Assembly: GCA_947585865.1 (NCBI GenBank)
Contig: CANPXH010000004.1
Coordinates: 62,001-126,000 of the forward strand
Length of the DNA stretch: 64,000 nucleotides
Source: an uncultured Clostridia bacterium
GTDB taxonomy: Bacteria > Bacillota > Clostridia > Lachnospirales > CAG-274
Direction: 5' to 3'
In this document: piece after piece, positions 56,518 to 64,000 of the stretch
How positions within the stretch are numbered: the stretch's first letter is position 1
How the letters are laid out: each line of letters opens with the position of its first letter
The notes under the pieces: model-generated
The model's input: the letters and a program-made list of their open reading frames with translations, nothing else
Database searches by the model: none
Told to the model about the DNA's origin: nothing
Made by a program: the position numbers and the translations under genes

Positions 56518-59500
56518 TTATTCTTCTTCGGCACTTACAGCATCCGGGCTTATATCCTCGGGAGTTATCATTTCCTCGGCATAGCTTTCTTCAACTGTAG
56601 GTTCCGGCACATAATCGGGCTTATCCAGCTTAAGGTCGACTCTTCTGTAAAGATTCATACCTGTGCCGGCAGGGATAAGCTTACCTATTATAACATTTTC
56701 CTTAAGGCCGATCAGCGGATCCAGCTTGCCCTTTACGGCAGCATCCGTAAGAACCTTCGTAGTCTCCTGGAAGGAAGCTGCTGAAAGGAAGGAATCCGTA
56801 GCAAGAGATGCCTTTGTGATACCCAACAGTGTTCTTGTGCCCTTTGCAGGCTCCTTGCCCTCGGCAGCAGCCTTGGCATTGGCGTCTTCAAAGGCAAGCC
56901 AGTCTACCTGTGAACCGGGAAGCATATCCGTATCGCCTTCGGACTCGACTCTGACTCTCTTGAGCATTTGTCTTACTATTACTTCAATGTGCTTATCGTT
57001 TATCTCAACGCCCTGAAGGCGGTACACTCTCTGTACCTCCTTGAGGATATAGTCCTGTACTCCACGTACACCGTTTATTCTCAGTATATCCTGGGGATTG
57101 ATAGAACCCTCAGTTATCTGATCGCCGTCGTTTATAACATCGCCGTTGAGCACGCATATTCTGGAGCCGTAGGGTATGGAGTATTCCTTTACCTCGCCGT
57201 TAGGCGCAGTTACTATAACTTCTTCCTTCTTGTTGCCCGCAGTACCCGTTACGTTTATGGTGACCCTGCCGCCGAATTCTGCTATAATGGAACGGCCCTT
57301 GGGATTTCTTGCCTCAAAGAGCTCCTCAACTCTGGGAAGACCTTGTGTAAGGTCGTTGCCTGAGATACCGCCTGTATGGAATGTTCTCATTGTAAGCTGA
57401 GTACCCGGCTCGCCTATGGACTGAGCCGCAATGATACCTACGGCCTCGCCTATCCTTACCTGTCTGCCGCTTGCCATATTGGCGCCGTAGCACTTGGAGC
57501 ATACGCCGTTGTGACAGCGGCACGTAAGTATAGTCCTTATCCTTACCTTTTCGATGCCTGCCTTTATTACAGCCTCAGCCATATCGGGAGTGATAAGCGT
57601 ATCCACAGGCACTATAACATCGCCTGTATCGGGATGTTTGATATCCTCTGCGGAATATCTGCCTCTGATCCTGTGCTCAAAAGGCTCTATGGTCTCCTGA
57701 CCGTCCATAAAGGCACTTACTTCCATATAAGGCTTTTCATCGGTATCCGCTGAGCAGTCGTACTCTCTTACTATTATATCCTGTGATACATCTACAAGAC
57801 GTCTTGTAAGATAACCTGAGTCCGCTGTCTTAAGGGCTGTATCGGTAAGTCCTTTTCTGGCGCCGTGAGCTGAAATAAAGTATTCCTGAACAGTAAGGCC
57901 TTCACGGAAGTTAGCCTTGATAGGAAGCTCTATAGTCTCGCCGGAGGGTGAAGCCATAAGTCCACGCATACCTGCAAGCTGCTTTATCTGCCTGTTTGAA
58001 CCTCTCGCACCTGAAAGAGCCATCATATAGATATCGTTGTACTGACCAAGATTTGCAATAAGCGCATTTGTTATCTTGTCATCTATCTTTTCCCATACTT
58101 CTATTACCTTGTTGTGTCTTTCCTCATCGGTCATAAGACCTCTGCGGTACATCTTTGTGATCTTGTTTACTTCTTCCTCGCCTTCGTCAAGAAGCGTATT
58201 CTTAGCCTCGGGTATCTTCATATCGGATACGGAAACGGTAAGAGCGCCCTTTGTGGAATACTTGAAGCCAAGACTCTTGATGTCATCCAAAACAACGGCA
58301 GTCTCTGTGGCGGGATGCTTGTGTATGCATCTGTCTATTATCCTGCCAAGCTCCTTCTTGCCAGTAAGGAAATCTACCTCATACCTGCATATATTTTCCT
58401 CAACGCTTCTGTCTACAAAGCCTAAGTCCTGAGGTATTATCTCGTTGAATATTATCCTGCCGACCGTAGTATCTACAATATCTGTCCTCTTTAAGCCGTT
58501 GAGCTCAACGCTTCTTCTTACCCTTATCTTGGCATGAAGGCTTATTACATGATTGTCATAGGCAAGAAGCGCCTCGTTTTCATCCATAAATACCTTGCCT
58601 TCGCCTTTTTCGCCTTCCTTGGCAAGAGTAAGATAATATATGCCAAGTACCATATCCTGTGAAGGAACGGCAACAGGCTCTCCGTCTGACGGTTTAAGAA
58701 GATTGTTAGGCGCAAGGAGAAGGAAGCGGCACTCTGCCTGTGCTTCTACGCTAAGCGGAACATGGACAGCCATCTGGTCACCGTCGAAGTCGGCATTGTA
58801 TGCCGTACAAACAAGGGGATGAAGCTTTAATGCCCTGCCCTCTACAAGCACCGGCTCAAAGGCCTGTATACCAAGTCTGTGAAGTGTAGGCGCTCTGTTG
58901 AGCATAACGGGATGCTCCTTTATCACCTGCTCCAGCACATCCCATACCTCGGGCTTGAGCTGCTCAACCATTCTCTTGGCGCTCTTTATATTGGCTGCTA
59001 TCTCGTCTGTAACAAGCTTCTTCATAACGAAGGGCTTGAAAAGCTCAATTGCCATTTCCTTAGGCAAGCCGCACTGATAAAGCTTAAGAGTAGGGCCTAC
59101 CACTATAACGGAACGGCCTGAATAATCCACTCTCTTGCCTAAAAGGTTTTGACGGAAACGGCCCTGCTTGCCCTTTAACAGATCTGAAAGTGACTTTAAT
59201 GCTCTGTTGCCGGGTCCTGTTACGGGTCTGCCTCTTCTGCCGTTGTCTATAAGAGCATCAACTGCCTCCTGAAGCATCCTCTTTTCGTTTCTTACTATGA
59301 TATCGGGCGTACCCAATTCCAAAAGCTTCTTAAGTCTGTTGTTTCTGTTTATTACTCTTCTGTAAAGATCGTTAAGGTCGGATGTGGCAAAACGGCCGCC
59401 GTCAAGCTGCACCATAGGTCTCAGCTCGGGAGGTATCACCGGGATCACGTCCATTACCATCCACTCGGGTCTGTTGCCGCTGAGCCTGAAAGCCTCCACT

Positions 59501-60153
59501 ACCTCAAGTCTCTTTATTATTTTTGCCTTCTTTTGGCCGGAAGCATCCAAAAGCTCCTTTTTTAATTCCTCTGATTCCTTGTCAAGATCTATGGCTTCCA
59601 AAAGCTCCTTTATGGCCTCGGCACCCATGCCTACTCTGAAAGAGCCTCTGCCGTACTTTTCCTCGGTCTCTCTTCTCTGCTGGTCTGTGATGACCTCCTT
59701 GTACAAAAGGTTGGTCTCTCCTGAGTCAAGCACTATATAATTGGCAAAGTAAAGCACCTTCTCAAGCTCCTTGGGGCTCTTGCCCAGTATGGTGCCCATT
59801 TTTGAAGGGATACCCTTGAAGTACCATATATGGGATACGGGAGCGGCAAGCTCTATATGACCCATTCTTTCACGCCTTACCTTGCTCTTTGTTATCTCAA
59901 CGCCGCAGCGGTCGCATATGATACCCTTATGTCTTATTCTCTTATACTTGCCGCAGTGGCACTCCCAGTCCTTTGTGGGACCGAATATCCTTTCGCAGAA
60001 AAGGCCGTCTCTTTCGGGCTTAAGTGTTCTGTAGTTAATGGTTTCCGGCTTCTTTACCTCGCCGTAGGACCACTTTCTTATCTTCTCAGGAGATGCCAAG
60101 CCGATCTTGATCGAATCAAAAATTATCTGCTTTTCGGTATCATTATTGTTCAT
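56518..60153 (-). CDS. rpoC: RNA polymerase beta' subunit
   Basis: A 1211-residue subunit. The N-terminal zinc site is [20 protein letters not shown] (about 60-79), the catalytic magnesium loop is NADFDGDQM (about 448-456), and the second zinc cluster is in [13 protein letters not shown]. The trigger loop, bridge helix ([12 protein letters not shown]) and C-terminal jaw are intact. It follows rpoB by four bases. Confidence 0.97.
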   Translation of the reverse strand: MNNNDTEKQIIFDSIKIGLASPEKIRKWSYGEVKKPETINYRTLKPERDGLFCERIFGPTKDWECHCGKYKRIRHKGIICDRCGVEITKSKVRRERMGHIELAAPVSHIWYFKGIPSKMGTILGKSPKELEKVLYFANYIVLDSGETNLLYKEVITDQQRRETEEKYGRGSFRVGMGAEAIKELLEAIDLDKESEELKKELLDASGQKKAKIIKRLEVVEAFRLSGNRPEWMVMDVIPVIPPELRPMVQLDGGRFATSDLNDLYRRVINRNNRLKKLLELGTPDIIVRNEKRMLQEAVDALIDNGRRGRPVTGPGNRALKSLSDLLKGKQGRFRQNLLGKRVDYSGRSVIVVGPTLKLYQCGLPKEMAIELFKPFVMKKLVTDEIAANIKSAKRMVEQLKPEVWDVLEQVIKEHPVMLNRAPTLHRLGIQAFEPVLVEGRALKLHPLVCTAYNADFDGDQMAVHVPLSVEAQAECRFLLLAPNNLLKPSDGEPVAVPSQDMVLGIYYLTLAKEGEKGEGKVFMDENEALLAYDNHVISLHAKIRVRRSVELNGLKRTDIVDTTVGRIIFNEIIPQDLGFVDRSVEENICRYEVDFLTGKKELGRIIDRCIHKHPATETAVVLDDIKSLGFKYSTKGALTVSVSDMKIPEAKNTLLDEGEEEVNKITKMYRRGLMTDEERHNKVIEVWEKIDDKITNALIANLGQYNDIYMMALSGARGSNRQIKQLAGMRGLMASPSGETIELPIKANFREGLTVQEYFISAHGARKGLTDTALKTADSGYLTRRLVDVSQDIIVREYDCSADTDEKPYMEVSAFMDGQETIEPFEHRIRGRYSAEDIKHPDTGDVIVPVDTLITPDMAEAVIKAGIEKVRIRTILTCRCHNGVCSKCYGANMASGRQVRIGEAVGIIAAQSIGEPGTQLTMRTFHTGGISGNDLTQGLPRVEELFEARNPKGRSIIAEFGGRVTINVTGTAGNKKEEVIVTAPNGEVKEYSIPYGSRICVLNGDVINDGDQITEGSINPQDILRINGVRGVQDYILKEVQRVYRLQGVEINDKHIEVIVRQMLKRVRVESEGDTDMLPGSQVDWLAFEDANAKAAAEGKEPAKGTRTLLGITKASLATDSFLSAASFQETTKVLTDAAVKGKLDPLIGLKENVIIGKLIPAGTGMNLYRRVDLKLDKPDYVPEPTVEESYAEEMITPEDISPDAVSAEEE

Positions 60154-60157
60154 AATT

Positions 60158-64000
<3,843 letters not shown>

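Overview
The window reads as chromosomal DNA of an anaerobic, endospore-forming, low-to-moderate G+C Firmicute of class Clostridia. Evidence includes spoIVA, SPOCS/LysM and CwlD-type sporulation genes, a walR/phoP-type two-component pair, strong AGGAGG ribosome sites with several TTG starts, a T-box leader, and an F-type ATP synthase whose c subunit carries the Na+-binding residues of Propionigenium/Ilyobacter. Two very large secreted pectin-active enzymes (PL9 lyase; CE12+CE8 esterase) and a cohesin-like/SLH surface protein suggest a plant-cell-wall (pectin) specialist of the gut or rumen type. Pectin-degrading clostridia such as Monoglobus are one candidate, but species was not tested.

Layout: 1-1.3 kb, cohesin-like/SLH surface protein (partial). 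1.5-5.6 kb, MATE exporter, GNAT acetyltransferase, TtcA-type tRNA thiolase and a tyrosine recombinase. 5.7-8.5 kb, cobalamin genes cbiA-cobT-cobU. 8.6-12.6 kb, PL9 pectate lyase. 12.8-16.9 kb, DUF1292 protein, small membrane protein, SPOCS-LysM protein, hicAB toxin-antitoxin and Mrp ATPase. 17.0-24.6 kb, a hairpin-rich leader and the complete ATP synthase operon (atpZ-like, I, B, E, F, H, A, G, D, C). 24.8-30.6 kb, trpEGCFBA (no trpD) behind a tRNA-Trp T-box. 30.7-31.8 kb, two 154-bp structured direct repeats enclosing a 49-aa gene and an orphan phage small terminase. 31.8-36.5 kb, cwlD-like amidase, a possible sRNA, then ylxM-ffh-rpsP-khpA-rimM-trmD. 36.5-41.5 kb, EamA transporter, lipoprotein, cysteine-tailed protein, a CsfG-like structured RNA, spoIVA and a degenerate HPr. 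41.5-47.6 kb, giant pectin esterase with a 53-aa downstream peptide and a promoter containing an 11-base G tract. 47.7-56.5 kb, response regulator/kinase, rnc, acpP, plsX, AlaX-like editing protein, mtaB and an acidic His-tailed protein. 56.5-64 kb, rpoC and most of rpoB.

The housekeeping genes are ordinary. The more unusual material is between genes: cloverleaf-like hairpin arrays before the ATP synthase operon, twin structured repeats around an orphan terminase gene, a G-tract promoter suited to phase variation of a pectinase, an RBS-sequestering hairpin before the SPOCS gene, and a 75-bp repeat shared by the 3' flanks of the MATE and trpA genes. No tRNA, rRNA, CRISPR array or complete insertion sequence was seen.
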